Source of the DNA: Clostridiales bacterium
GTDB lineage: Bacteria; Bacillota; Desulfotomaculia; Desulfotomaculales; VENG01
Assembly: GCA_021736985.1 (NCBI GenBank)
Contig: JAIPEW010000022.1
Span: 1 to 46,138 of the forward strand
DNA length: 46,138 nucleotides
Direction of reading: 5' to 3'
The translations under genes and the position numbers were made by a program. A model generated the notes under the pieces. The model saw only the letters and a list, made by a program, of their open reading frames with translations. It did not search any database and was not told the origin of the DNA. This document shows, piece by piece, positions 34,375 through 42,508 of this stretch (its first letter is position 1; the number at the start of each line of letters is the position of its first letter).

Positions 34375-35484
34375 TTAGTCTACTTCGTGTGTCCGCTTCT
34401 TCTCTGGATCATACACAGGGAACCGTACAACAGTTGCTGTGCAAAACATTCCCTCACCGATAACTTCCAGTTTGGTACCTACAGCTGACAATTCAGGTTT
34501 TACCCGCACTAGTGCCAGGGATTTTTCCAATCTGTTAGAATATGCTGGTTTATCATTGACTACTCCCACTTCCTCGCCATTGTGCATCAACTTTTCTCCG
34601 CCTTTAAGTACATAATCGATGTCTGCTTCAATACCACAAACCTTAACGCGTTCTTTTCCTTCAGCAGCCATAACAGCTTCTTTTCCGCGGAAATCGCCTT
34701 TATTGCGGTTTACAACCCAGCCTAAGCCAACTTCCCATGGTGTATACTCCATTAAATCAAAACGACGCCAGAGCAATCCGGCTTCCATACGAAGCGGGAA
34801 TATGCTGGAAAGAGAGCACGGCTTGATCCCCATATCTTTCCCATAGCTGAGTATATTATCCCAGATATCGCATGCAAGATCCGGGCTTACAAAAATTTCA
34901 TAACCCCGTTCGCCAGAAAATCCTGTGCGGGAAAGTACGCAGGGGTAACCAAACAATTCAGTTTCCTGGTGGCGAAAATATTTCATAGGCCACAGCTCGA
35001 TAGGAGTGTGCTGGTCTAGGAGCTCAACTGCCTTCGGACCTTGCAGAGAAATAAGGTGTGTACCGCCGTCATACTCAACGACAGCGTCTTTACCTACGGC
35101 AGACTCTTCTACCATTTTCCTCGCACAGCCGTCTCCATGACAGACCATATACTCGTTATCACCCATGTTGAAAACAATGCCATCATCACAAATCGTTCCA
35201 TTTTCCCTGAGGAACGGGCCGTATTTCGACTGCCCTGGCTTTAATTTAGTCATATCGTGAGTCATGGCATGATTCAGTACATCTGCAGCATCTGAACCCC
35301 TTACATTGAATTTTAAGAAAGCAGTCAAGTCATACAATCCTGCTGCATCGCGAACAGCATCGTGTTCTTCTTGGATATCGGTCTTATATTTCATTGGTAC
35401 GCCCATGCGAATATACTCTTCAAGTTTGGCACCCAAGTCCCGATGGCGACAACTTAATGCAGAAGCTCTTATAATTTTAGTCAT
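34375..35484 (-). CDS. GcvT-family tetrahydrofolate-dependent aminomethyltransferase-like protein
   Basis: 369 residues of the GcvT fold: YDLTAFLKFNVRGSDAADVLN (about 65-85), GICDDGIV-like block (TICDDGIVFN), LISLQGPKAVELL, SRTGFSGERGYEIFVS, LRMEAGLLWRRFDL and a C-terminal barrel. GcvT relatives move one-carbon units to tetrahydrofolate in glycine cleavage, dimethylglycine or DMSP demethylation. No gcvH, gcvP or lipoylation genes are nearby, so glycine cleavage is not supported. ATG at 35484 follows AAAGGAGAAAAG; the longer start at 35526 overlaps a hairpin. The nearby CoA-transferase genes might handle a product, but a dead gene lies between them. Confidence 0.8.
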   Translation of the reverse strand: MTKIIRASALSCRHRDLGAKLEEYIRMGVPMKYKTDIQEEHDAVRDAAGLYDLTAFLKFNVRGSDAADVLNHAMTHDMTKLKPGQSKYGPFLRENGTICDDGIVFNMGDNEYMVCHGDGCARKMVEESAVGKDAVVEYDGGTHLISLQGPKAVELLDQHTPIELWPMKYFRHQETELFGYPCVLSRTGFSGERGYEIFVSPDLACDIWDNILSYGKDMGIKPCSLSSIFPLRMEAGLLWRRFDLMEYTPWEVGLGWVVNRNKGDFRGKEAVMAAEGKERVKVCGIEADIDYVLKGGEKLMHNGEEVGVVNDKPAYSNRLEKSLALVRVKPELSAVGTKLEVIGEGMFCTATVVRFPVYDPEKKRTHEVD

Positions 35485-35503
35485 CTTTTCTCCTTTCAAG
35501 TTG

Positions 35504-35544
35504 ATAAGTGTTACAAGCTTTTTCAAAAATCTTGTAACACTTAT
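35504..35544. repeat. Perfect 14-bp inverted repeat in the GcvT-like gene leader
   Basis: ATAAGTGTTACAAG (35504-35517) and CTTGTAACACTTAT (35531-35544) are exact inverse copies 13 bases apart. The repeat lies between a TATAAT box (35563-35568) and the ribosome site of the GcvT-like gene. It lacks a T run, so an operator for a dimeric repressor or an RNA hairpin switch is more likely than a terminator. Confidence 0.75.
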
Positions 35545-35562
35545 AAAATAAACCTTATTTTT

Positions 35563-35590
35563 ATTATAGATGCAAATTTATCCAATTTAA
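35563..35590 (-). promoter_or_regulatory. Possible promoter of the GcvT-like gene
   Basis: Perfect TATAAT (35563-35568) on the minus strand with a weak -35 (TTAAAT, 16-base spacer). Transcription would start near 35556, just before the inverted repeat. Confidence 0.5.
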
Positions 35591-35639
35591 GAATAAACCT
35601 TTATATCTACCCTGGCCAAACATTTACTGTTCTTACTAG

Positions 35640-36090
35640 GCCTTTACTTTAAGAACCTGCTATTTTAATTAGCACACTCAGTTCAAAACGCTGGCGATTT
35701 ACAATGGCTGCTCGATGGGCTCTCTCTAAACTAGTCCATGGCACACTATTAAAAAACAGCACTACTAAGCATTTTTTGAGATATTTCTTCTCTTAGAAAA
35801 ATCCAATTTTATGCTCAGTATTTTAAACTTTAATACCCCTCCCCCTATTTCACTGCTCTAATCGATTATCTTATTTTAGCATCACCCACCAATTAATAAT
35901 CTATCTATTTTTTTTAGCTAATAGCTATAAATTTCGCTAATATCGGTCAATTTCCTTGACTATATCTTGTTATATTAGCAACTATTTTGCCGAGTTGATT
36001 ATTAAAAAAAATAAGAATTTAGTATAATCTTCTGAAAATTAATGCATCACAGCAAGATAGTTATATATGCATATAATTTGGGGCCCGCAG
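35640..36090. other. Gene-free AT-rich region with a short coding relic
   Basis: On the minus strand about 35653-35745 reads VPWTSLERAHRAAIVNRQRF...KIAGS-stop. The pieces just upstream in a shifted frame (EEISQKMLSSAVF) suggest the C-terminus of a decayed gene. The family is unknown. The rest is very AT-rich and shows nothing I can support. Confidence 0.3.
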
Positions 36091-36094
36091 TAAT

Positions 36095-36120
36095 AAAAAA
36101 AAGCCGCCCCTCAGGACGGC
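36095..36120 (-). terminator. Terminator downstream of the tRNA-Val 3' fragment
   Basis: GCCGTCC (ends at 36120), loop TGA, GGGGCGGC (ends at 36103), then eight T on the minus strand. It is probably the original terminator of the tRNA transcription unit. Confidence 0.85.
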
Positions 36121-36190
36121 ATATAAAAAGTTAAAGCCACCAGCTCAAGACTGGCGGCAACTGATTGCAAGTGAAAGCTCGCATAATATC

Positions 36191-36234
36191 TGGTGGGCGG
36201 GAGAAGAATTGAACTTCCGACCTCTTGCGTGTCA
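36191..36234 (-). tRNA. tRNA-Val(GAC) 3' half, partial; probable integration scar
   Basis: The minus strand reads TGACACGCAAGAGGTC, then GGAAGTTCAATTCTTC and CCCGCCCACCA. This is the anticodon loop with GAC, the 3' half of the anticodon stem (GCAAG), variable loop, T arm and acceptor 3' strand with encoded CCA. The 5' half (D arm and acceptor 5' strand) is absent; upstream bases turn into unrelated AT-rich sequence. Elements that integrate into tRNA genes leave exactly such a 3' duplicate at one end, with the intact tRNA at the other. The orientation puts the element to the right, toward 46138 and beyond. Confidence 0.8.
36191..36234 (-). mobile_element. Probable attachment site (att) at the left edge of a defence island
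   Basis: The tRNA 3' fragment coincides with a change in gene content: housekeeping and metabolic genes to the left, DNA modification and phage-defence genes to the right. No integrase is present between 36235 and 46138, so it would have to be beyond the window or lost. Confidence 0.6.
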
Positions 36235-36331
36235 ATTTTATGGAGTAAATTTTAGGAGAAATCGACTAACCTCAAAAGCCTTGTATAATGCTTTTTCAGG
36301 CCAAATTCCAAGACTTTTTATACCAAGTGCT

Positions 36332-37000
36332 TTAAGTAAATTCTTTTCTAAAATTACAACTGCTTTCAACAGGACATTCTTTGCATTTTGGTCTTCCTCT
36401 ACCTTTGCAAACTAAAGCCCCAAAATCTAGTAATGCATAATTATATTTTATATAATTTTTACAAGGCAACATTTCCCAAGCTATTTTTTTAACTTCTTTA
36501 TTTCGCCTGACATCTCTAGGACCATTTAAACCCAAAAATCTTGAATATATACGTACTACATTTGCATCAATTACCGGTACTCTTTTGCCAAGGCAAAAAC
36601 ATGAAACCGCATTTGGTATATATATACCTACATGAGGCAAAGCTTTGATTTCATCTATAGATTTGGGAATACCTTTTTCTACTAAAACTTTAGAAATATC
36701 TTTAAGTACTTTAACCCTTTGTTGGTAAAGTCCGAGTGGTTTTATAATTTTTTCTATATCCTGAACCGGGCTATACAATAACTTTTCAGATGATGGAAAA
36801 GCTTCTAAAAAACTAGAGTAGACTTTTTCAACTTGAAGTGCTGTGGTTTTACGCAGAAGTAGTTCGGCAATTAAACTCTCATAAACAGTTATATTTTTAA
36901 CTCTCCAGGGAAATATACGAAAATTTATATCTCCCCAAAATAGCAAGTTGTCAATAAAAAAAAATTTATCTTCGTAATTTTTATTATTGGTGACTGTCAA
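36332..37000 (-). CDS. Mig-type HhH-GPD DNA glycosylase (T/G mismatch, predicted)
   Basis: 222 residues, an EndoIII/MutY superfamily glycosylase. The helix-hairpin-helix reads LPHVGIYIPNAV, with Tyr127 where EndoIII has its catalytic Lys, followed by VPVIDANVVRI with the conserved Asp145. A [4Fe-4S] cluster motif, Cys198-x7-Cys-x2-Cys-x5-Cys215, closes the protein. Tyr plus Asp in these places and this length match Mig of Methanothermobacter, a glycosylase that removes T from T/G pairs arising when 5-methylcytosine deaminates. The adjacent C5-methyltransferase gene fits that role. MutY is less likely because the C-terminal MutT-like domain is absent. The start is TTG at 37000 after AAAGGTGG. 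Confidence 0.82.
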   Translation of the reverse strand: MTVTNNKNYEDKFFFIDNLLFWGDINFRIFPWRVKNITVYESLIAELLLRKTTALQVEKVYSSFLEAFPSSEKLLYSPVQDIEKIIKPLGLYQQRVKVLKDISKVLVEKGIPKSIDEIKALPHVGIYIPNAVSCFCLGKRVPVIDANVVRIYSRFLGLNGPRDVRRNKEVKKIAWEMLPCKNYIKYNYALLDFGALVCKGRGRPKCKECPVESSCNFRKEFT

Positions 37001-37807
37001 CTGATAAAAACCACCTTTTATACTGGTCCATTTTATTCAAACCGATTCTTTATAAAAAACCATATTTTAAACAGTACATTGAATTTGTATTATTATGTAA
37101 AGCATGTAAGATAATCTTTTTTAAAAAGATATTTTTTAGCAGAAATGTTTAGTTTAATTAAAGACATAAGGACAGGATAAGACTACATTGTCAAAACAAA
37201 AGTAGTCCAAATGAAATCATTTTAGAAATACATAAAATATGGAATACTGATTGGAAAAACAGAAGAAATTTTTAATAACTTAGCGGTCGTTCGAAATGTC
37301 ATCGGCCATTATTGCCTGCGGGTATTCATAGGCCTGAGTTTGCTTTGATCTTATGAATTTTGCAGTTTTTATCTAGTATGTGTTGGCTGTACTCCGAAAA
37401 AAGTGCTAGGGTAATATGTTAATAACAAATAAAGGCAACTTTCCCCATCATTTTGAGAATAAAAGCCAGACCTCCGCAGGGAAATTAATCTACGTGGGTA
37501 TATCTAAATTAAGTCTTGATTATATGATTTAGCTTTTCCGGTCAGGAAAAACTAAATCTATTTCCTCCTTTTTCAAGGTGTAGTGCAAGTATTATTAGGT
37601 GAGGTACTGTATCCATCTTAAAATTTACGCTTTGAAAATTGGGTGATCGGTACCAAGTTAATTATTGCTTTTAGAGCAAAAAAAAGTGATTCAATTACGC
37701 TTGGCTATATGTAAATGGTTAATAATTTACCCCAATCTTACCCCAATGCACTTAAAAAAGAGTTTAAATTACTGGTGTTAGTTAAAAAACTATTTGCAAA
37801 TACTGCT
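37001..37807. other. Gene-free region, 807 bases, inside the island
   Basis: No open frame of credible composition or recognised RNA is seen. One minus-strand fragment at about 37730-37760 reads CIGVRLG-stop, which recalls the last residues of some phage integrases, but it is too short to claim. The base composition and many stops suggest decayed DNA. Confidence 0.3.
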
Positions 37808-39043
37808 TTATACTGCTTGCACACCCGGAATTTGAACATCTAAGTACAATTCTAAAGTTCTTTTAACTTCAGCAGCTATAAGACTAGAAAGCTCAACTGG
37901 CACTCCATTTCCTATAGCTTTAAACTTATTAGTTAAAGCCATATCACTGGGCAGAATATATGAATCCGGTGCAGTTTGAAGCCTGAGTGCTTCTCGAACT
38001 GTTAACCTTCTAGGCTCCACAGGATGAAGGTGAACTTCATTATTCCCGTACGCAACTGCCGGGCTATACCGGAACCTGTGTAGCCTTTTAAATGACCTTC
38101 TACCTGTATCCCCTTCCCAAATTTCATTAAATTTTCTTGATATTGGCCGAAAATGCTCTAACTGGTTGGGTATTTCTTGGGTTAAGCCTTTAAAATTACT
38201 ATAAACACACAATCTTTTAGCGACTTCAGGAATTTTATTATCATTAAAGACTTCTGTAATAGTTAAGTTCATCTTAGTTTTATCCCTGAATGACCATTTT
38301 TCAGGCCAGTTAAAACTTCTTGGATCTTCGCTTTGGAAAAGTTTTTGAGGCCACCTGAAAACCAAGTTATCTCGAGAATCTGGTGTATTTAGTTGAAGAT
38401 AATTGCTTAAATCTTCATTCGTTGGAACATTTAAACCCCGCTTCGAAAGTTCATCAATAATATCATTTCTAAAACCTATAACGAAAACTCTATGCCTGTC
38501 CTGAGGAATACCATAATCAAGAGCATTTAACACATTATACCAAACAGTATAATTAGTTGTTCTGTTAAAATCGTTAACTAATTCTATAAAAACTTTCTTA
38601 TGTTTTTTAGTTCTATATAAACCATCCACATTTTCAAAAACAAAGAAATATGGTTTTAACTCTCTCACTTTTTGAAAATAATCGTTAATTAGGCGCCCTC
38701 TTTCTCCAGTAACTCCTTTGTTATTACCACCAATAGAATAATCTTGACACGGAGGCCCACCAATAATACCCCAAAATTCCTTTTGACTATGGTTAATAAT
38801 TTCCCTAGCAGTTATTTTAGTGATATCAACTCCACTTTCTGGTATAGTACAGATATTATAACTTTTGTCTAGTAAATTAATTTTTTTTAGATTTTCAACG
38901 TGATTCTTTAGCGCATAATTATATGCTTCTACATAAGAAGGGTCTATTTCACAACCCCATAATATTTCATATCCCTGGTGAATAAAACCACAATCCATTA
39001 ATCCTGCTCCGGAATAAAGTGATATAACCTTTATAGATTTCAT
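37808..39043 (-). CDS. C5-cytosine DNA methyltransferase
   Basis: 411 residues with the standard order of C5-methyltransferase motifs: SLYSGAGLMDCGF (motif I, AdoMet binding), IIGGPPCQDYSIGG (motif IV, catalytic Cys99), FENVDGL (motif VI, about 136-142), IPQDRHRVFVIGF (motif VIII) and AIGNGVPVELSSLIA (motif X). The target recognition region is roughly 200-340. It transfers a methyl group to cytosine C5 within an unknown target. The facing endonuclease gene is broken, so it now acts alone or as the modification arm of the neighbouring drmAB system (the role of DrmMII). ATG at 39043 follows GAGGAAGATGAT. Confidence 0.93.
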   Translation of the reverse strand: MKSIKVISLYSGAGLMDCGFIHQGYEILWGCEIDPSYVEAYNYALKNHVENLKKINLLDKSYNICTIPESGVDITKITAREIINHSQKEFWGIIGGPPCQDYSIGGNNKGVTGERGRLINDYFQKVRELKPYFFVFENVDGLYRTKKHKKVFIELVNDFNRTTNYTVWYNVLNALDYGIPQDRHRVFVIGFRNDIIDELSKRGLNVPTNEDLSNYLQLNTPDSRDNLVFRWPQKLFQSEDPRSFNWPEKWSFRDKTKMNLTITEVFNDNKIPEVAKRLCVYSNFKGLTQEIPNQLEHFRPISRKFNEIWEGDTGRRSFKRLHRFRYSPAVAYGNNEVHLHPVEPRRLTVREALRLQTAPDSYILPSDMALTNKFKAIGNGVPVELSSLIAAEVKRTLELYLDVQIPGVQAV

Positions 39044-39248
39044 ATCATCTTCCTCTCATACCCTACCAAATTTATAAAGCTTTAGAAACTTACATTCTTT
39101 TACAAAATAATCAAATCATATTTATTCTTGCTTTTAGGAGTAAAATTTATAATTTCTTTAATATTAGTAAATATTCCTTTGTATTATTGAAATTTAATTA
39201 ATTTTATAGATCCTGGTTTGATGTTTTCTTTTGATGTTTTATAATGAC

Positions 39249-39282
39249 TTTACAGTTTTTGTTTAAATACAAAAACTGTAAA
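39249..39282. repeat. 34-bp palindrome between methyltransferase and endonuclease genes
   Basis: TTTACAGTTTTTGT (39249-39262) and ACAAAAACTGTAAA (39269-39282) are exact inverse copies separated by TTAAAT. The site lies in the divergent promoter region, 66 bases before the endonuclease start. It is a good candidate operator, but no controller (C) protein gene is visible in the window. Confidence 0.72.
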
Positions 39283-39347
39283 TTTAAAACTTTTTTTTCG
39301 TGACTTATTCTCAAAAACTAGCGAGTAACTTAAAGGAGAGTTTAATT

Positions 39348-40519
39348 TTGCATAACGGTATATTTTCTTTCAATGAACTGGTATCTTCAGAACTTTATAT
39401 TGATGCTATATAGCAAGGCGGTAATGAAGGTAATGTTAAAGATGACCCTTTAAACCAGCTAATGGGATGCGGTAATCAAGGTGGATTTCGTATTGTAGGA
39501 AGACCACCATCTTATAAATATGCAATTTTATACTCTAGTTTGGACGAACCAGACTGGCCTGACGATTTGGATCTTGAAACAGGAGTTTTTACTTATTATG
39601 GAGATAATAAGCAACCGGGTTATAACTTGCATAAAAAAAAGGGGAACAGGTTACTAAAATATACTTTTAATTTATTACACTCTTCTCAAGTTGATCGTAA
39701 AAAAATCCCCCCTTTTTTTATTTTTACAAAGGAACCTCAGGGTAGAGATGTAATATTTAGGGGACTAGCAGCCCCCGGTGCTGAAGGATGCCCGCCAACT
39801 TAAAGCTTAGTAGCTATTTGGAAAAATAAAGAAGGTTCTCGTTTTCAAAATTATAAAAGTATATTTACAATTCTTGATGTTCCAGCTATATCCCGTAACT
39901 GGCTCAGTGACATAAAAGAAGGTAATGTTCTAAGTAACAATTGTCCAGCTGCGTGGCACAAGTGGGTAGAAACAGGTTTCTATACCCCTTTAAAAGCCCC
40001 AAAAACAGTAGAGTACCGTACAAAAGCAAGCCAAATACCTTCTAGCAAGCAGCACTATGAAATCATTCAATACATATATCAATATTTTAAAGATGACCCT
40101 TACACTTTTGAAAAATGTGCAACAGAAATAGCACGTCTTATGGATAATAATATTACTAGTTATAAACTCACTAGAAGATGGGTAGACGGGGGCGTGATGC
40201 TACAGGCAAATACCGTATAGGAATGAAAGATAACGCAATAACAGTTGATTTTGCTTTAGAAGCTAAATGTTATTTTATTGATAACCCGGTAAGAGTAGAA
40301 CAAACATCTCGTTTAATTTCACGTTTAAGATACAGGCAATTTGGCATACTAGTCACTACTTCACATGTTCACCACCAGGCATACAAAGAAATAAAAGAAG
40401 ACGGACACCCTGTTATTATTATAACAGCAATAGATATAGTAAACATATTAACCCGGGCAAGTTATAATACAAAAGATAGTGTGAGAAAGTGGTTATATCA
40501 AAACTTTCCTAAAACATAA
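39348..40519 (+). pseudogene. Type II-like restriction endonuclease, broken (AspBHI-N plus Mrr-type nuclease)
   Basis: Starting at TTG 39348 (ribosome site AAAGGAGAG) the frame gives a roughly 390-residue endonuclease. The N-terminal region (NGIFSFNEL, GNQGGFRIVGR, LETGVFTYYGDNKQPG, PPFFIFTKEPQGRDVIFRG) resembles the AspBHI N-terminal domain. The C-terminal part has an Mrr-like PD-(D/E)XK core with VDFALEAKCYF and FGILVTTSHV. It is interrupted by TAG at 39411-39413, TAA at 39801-39803 (between PGAEGCPPT and LVAIW) and a one-base loss near 40190, where DGG should continue RDATGKYRIG. Three separate lesions mean the nuclease is dead. Confidence 0.87.
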
Positions 40520-40555
40520 ATATAATGACTAACTAATAAAGCATTACATAATAGT

Positions 40556-40582
40556 AAGCCCGCGCTTAGCGCGGGCTTTATT
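40556..40582. terminator. Bidirectional terminator between the endonuclease remnant and drmB
   Basis: AAGCCCGCGC (40556-40565), loop TTA, GCGCGGGCTT (40569-40578), followed by TTATTAAAATTTT on the plus strand and an A/T-rich tail on the minus strand. It serves two converging genes. Confidence 0.87.
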
Positions 40583-40594
40583 AAAATTTTACTT

Positions 40595-42508
40595 TTAATA
40601 TATACTTCTTATAATCTCTCCAAAATATCCTAAGTTTGAATTAGCATGCTCCCCCACTACAAGTGCCCTGTCTAAAAACATATTAAACTCCTCGCAAGCT
40701 GTTTCTGGTACCAAAGCACAATTATGGCACGCAGCCAAGTTACACGAGTTTGGCCCCTGGCCACCACGTGCTCCTAGTTCCATACATACCGGGTCAGTAG
40801 AACACCACTGGGCATTTGCAAGTGCCCCGCGTATAACCGGTTCTAAATAACCAGGTTTGCCCATACGGACAAGACCACCAAGCGTACCCTCTGCATCTCC
40901 AGCTGCTGTATAGATTAATACTCCTGCCATGGGAGCCTCTTTGTTAGTAGATACATACAACCTTTCCTTCAAAGAAGCTGAACTGTACCCGCATTCAAAA
41001 GTAAGCCTGTTCATTAAAAGATGAGCAAAAGTATGCAATAAAACAAACTTTGAACTTACATGCCTTTCTTTCAATTTTTTATTTTTTTGTTCCTCTGTAT
41101 ACCTCTCCACCAGTGGTTTTAACCGTTCATTAATAATTTCATAATTAGAACTTACCCATTCTTCTATCTTGTTTTCGTCAAATTCTATAAAAATACCCTC
41201 ACCATATACAATAAATGCAGGCAACCACATATTTTTACCATGTGGCAAATCTGCCCACATTAGTGACTTCATATCATCAGGTTCTAGCTCGCTTTCAGGA
41301 AATATTCTTCTAAATCCTGCCAGTGCCCGTGTTTCTTTTAATTTATCAATAAGCATTATTCTTGAAAAAAACTTAGTAATATCTTGCTCGTACATGCTTA
41401 AATCTGCTTGCTTTATTCGCAACTGGTCCTCGTCTCTCTCAGTACGAAGAGCATTAAATTCCTCGCGCCGAAAACTAGTCTCTATATCATCTCCTTCAAT
41501 TTTTTCCTCTTCTTGCTGGGTCTTGGAATCATTCCCTAATACTGCTTTTAATGCACTTTCTATTTGCTTATCTTTATAAGGATTTAACATACGGGCGTTT
41601 ATTTGGCGCAAGTAATCTGGAGTTAACTCACTTTCTGCACCTGACTTAACAAGTGTTTTTATTATTGTTGAAAAAGGTAAATCCTCCAACGTTGCTACAA
41701 GCTCTGAAGGCACATCATCCTTTTCTCTTGGCAAGTAAATAGCACTATATATATCTGCAAAATAAACATTAGATGCACTACGAAGCGAGCCACGTAACGG
41801 GCGATCACAATTTTCTCCTTCTTCAGTCCCGTGCCAAGGACGTTTACCCTTGCAAGTATATTCATTTTCATTTTCTAAGTATTTAGTTAAATATGTTTGG
41901 CCATTAGAGTAGGCAATCGTTATACTAGCAAGAGGGCGTTTGGCACCACAATTACATACGATTTGTTGGCTAGCAAGCGTGGCCCCGCCGGTGCTAACTA
42001 GGCGCATAGGCTCTTGGCAACTAGGGTTAACCGAGCGATGAACCCATTCCCTCCATGGAAAATCTTGTATATGACCGTGATCGCAAATCGCTACAAAGGG
42101 AACTTGAACTAAATACCTTGTTTTACCTTCTTTCTCGCATTTTTTACACTTAGCTTTTTCACGAGATGTAAGTGGCAACTTCTCTAAATAACCACACGTT
42201 GTACAATAATGCCACTGTGGAAAGCGTAAAAAGGGAACATTAAGCCAGCAGTTAGGTATATCTTCTCCTTGACCCTTAGTTCTATAATCCGGGGGAAGGC
42301 GAAAATGGTCAACTTTTAATCGTTTTTCTAAACGCCACTCGTTTATCTTAAACTCGTTAATATCAATATTTTCATTACTAGTAGATTCTCTCTCGTACCA
42401 GTGGTCAAGGCCACAAGTAATAAGAGAAATACCATCCCTAGCCACAAACATTGCCCCTACACCAAAAGGAGCAATAAGCTGGGCACGCCTTATTGGGCTA
42501 TTACTCAT
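40595..42508 (-). CDS. drmB: DrmB-like DUF1998 protein (DISARM component)
   Basis: 637 residues. The N-terminal IRRAQLIAPFGVGAMFV is a DrmB-type opening. Several zinc-ribbon-like pairs follow: CTTCGYLEKLP with KCKKC (about 107-135), ICDHGHIQDFPW, VCNCGAKRP. The C-terminal DUF1998 domain (about 490-610) ends with QWCSTDPVCMEL, SCNLAACHNCALVPETACEEFN. In DISARM, DrmA and DrmB form the core complex that binds and blocks incoming phage DNA. Its start overlaps the end of drmA by eight bases, so they are coupled. No drmC (phospholipase D-type) gene follows; a terminator and the dead endonuclease gene do. Confidence 0.88.
   Translation of the reverse strand: MSNSPIRRAQLIAPFGVGAMFVARDGISLITCGLDHWYERESTSNENIDINEFKINEWRLEKRLKVDHFRLPPDYRTKGQGEDIPNCWLNVPFLRFPQWHYCTTCGYLEKLPLTSREKAKCKKCEKEGKTRYLVQVPFVAICDHGHIQDFPWREWVHRSVNPSCQEPMRLVSTGGATLASQQIVCNCGAKRPLASITIAYSNGQTYLTKYLENENEYTCKGKRPWHGTEEGENCDRPLRGSLRSASNVYFADIYSAIYLPREKDDVPSELVATLEDLPFSTIIKTLVKSGAESELTPDYLRQINARMLNPYKDKQIESALKAVLGNDSKTQQEEEKIEGDDIETSFRREEFNALRTERDEDQLRIKQADLSMYEQDITKFFSRIMLIDKLKETRALAGFRRIFPESELEPDDMKSLMWADLPHGKNMWLPAFIVYGEGIFIEFDENKIEEWVSSNYEIINERLKPLVERYTEEQKNKKLKERHVSSKFVLLHTFAHLLMNRLTFECGYSSASLKERLYVSTNKEAPMAGVLIYTAAGDAEGTLGGLVRMGKPGYLEPVIRGALANAQWCSTDPVCMELGARGGQGPNSCNLAACHNCALVPETACEEFNMFLDRALVVGEHANSNLGYFGEIIRSIY

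Noticed and set aside
34375-35484. Calling the GcvT-like gene gcvT or dmdA
   Set aside because: There are no glycine cleavage partners nearby, and the residues that separate DmdA from other GcvT-fold enzymes cannot be judged without alignment.
36134-36165. Hairpin GCCGCCAG/CTGGTGGC after the tRNA fragment, considered as a small RNA
   Set aside because: It lies between the tRNA end and its terminator, where processing hairpins are common; there is no promoter of its own.
37301-37810. Possible transposase or integrase remnant in the gap before the methyltransferase
   Set aside because: Only very short fragments such as CIGVRLG-stop look familiar, and stops interrupt every frame; not enough to name.
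37808-39043. Assigning the methyltransferase firmly as DrmMII
   Set aside because: It faces an endonuclease remnant of a type II-like family and is separated from drmB by it, so a restriction-modification origin is at least as likely.
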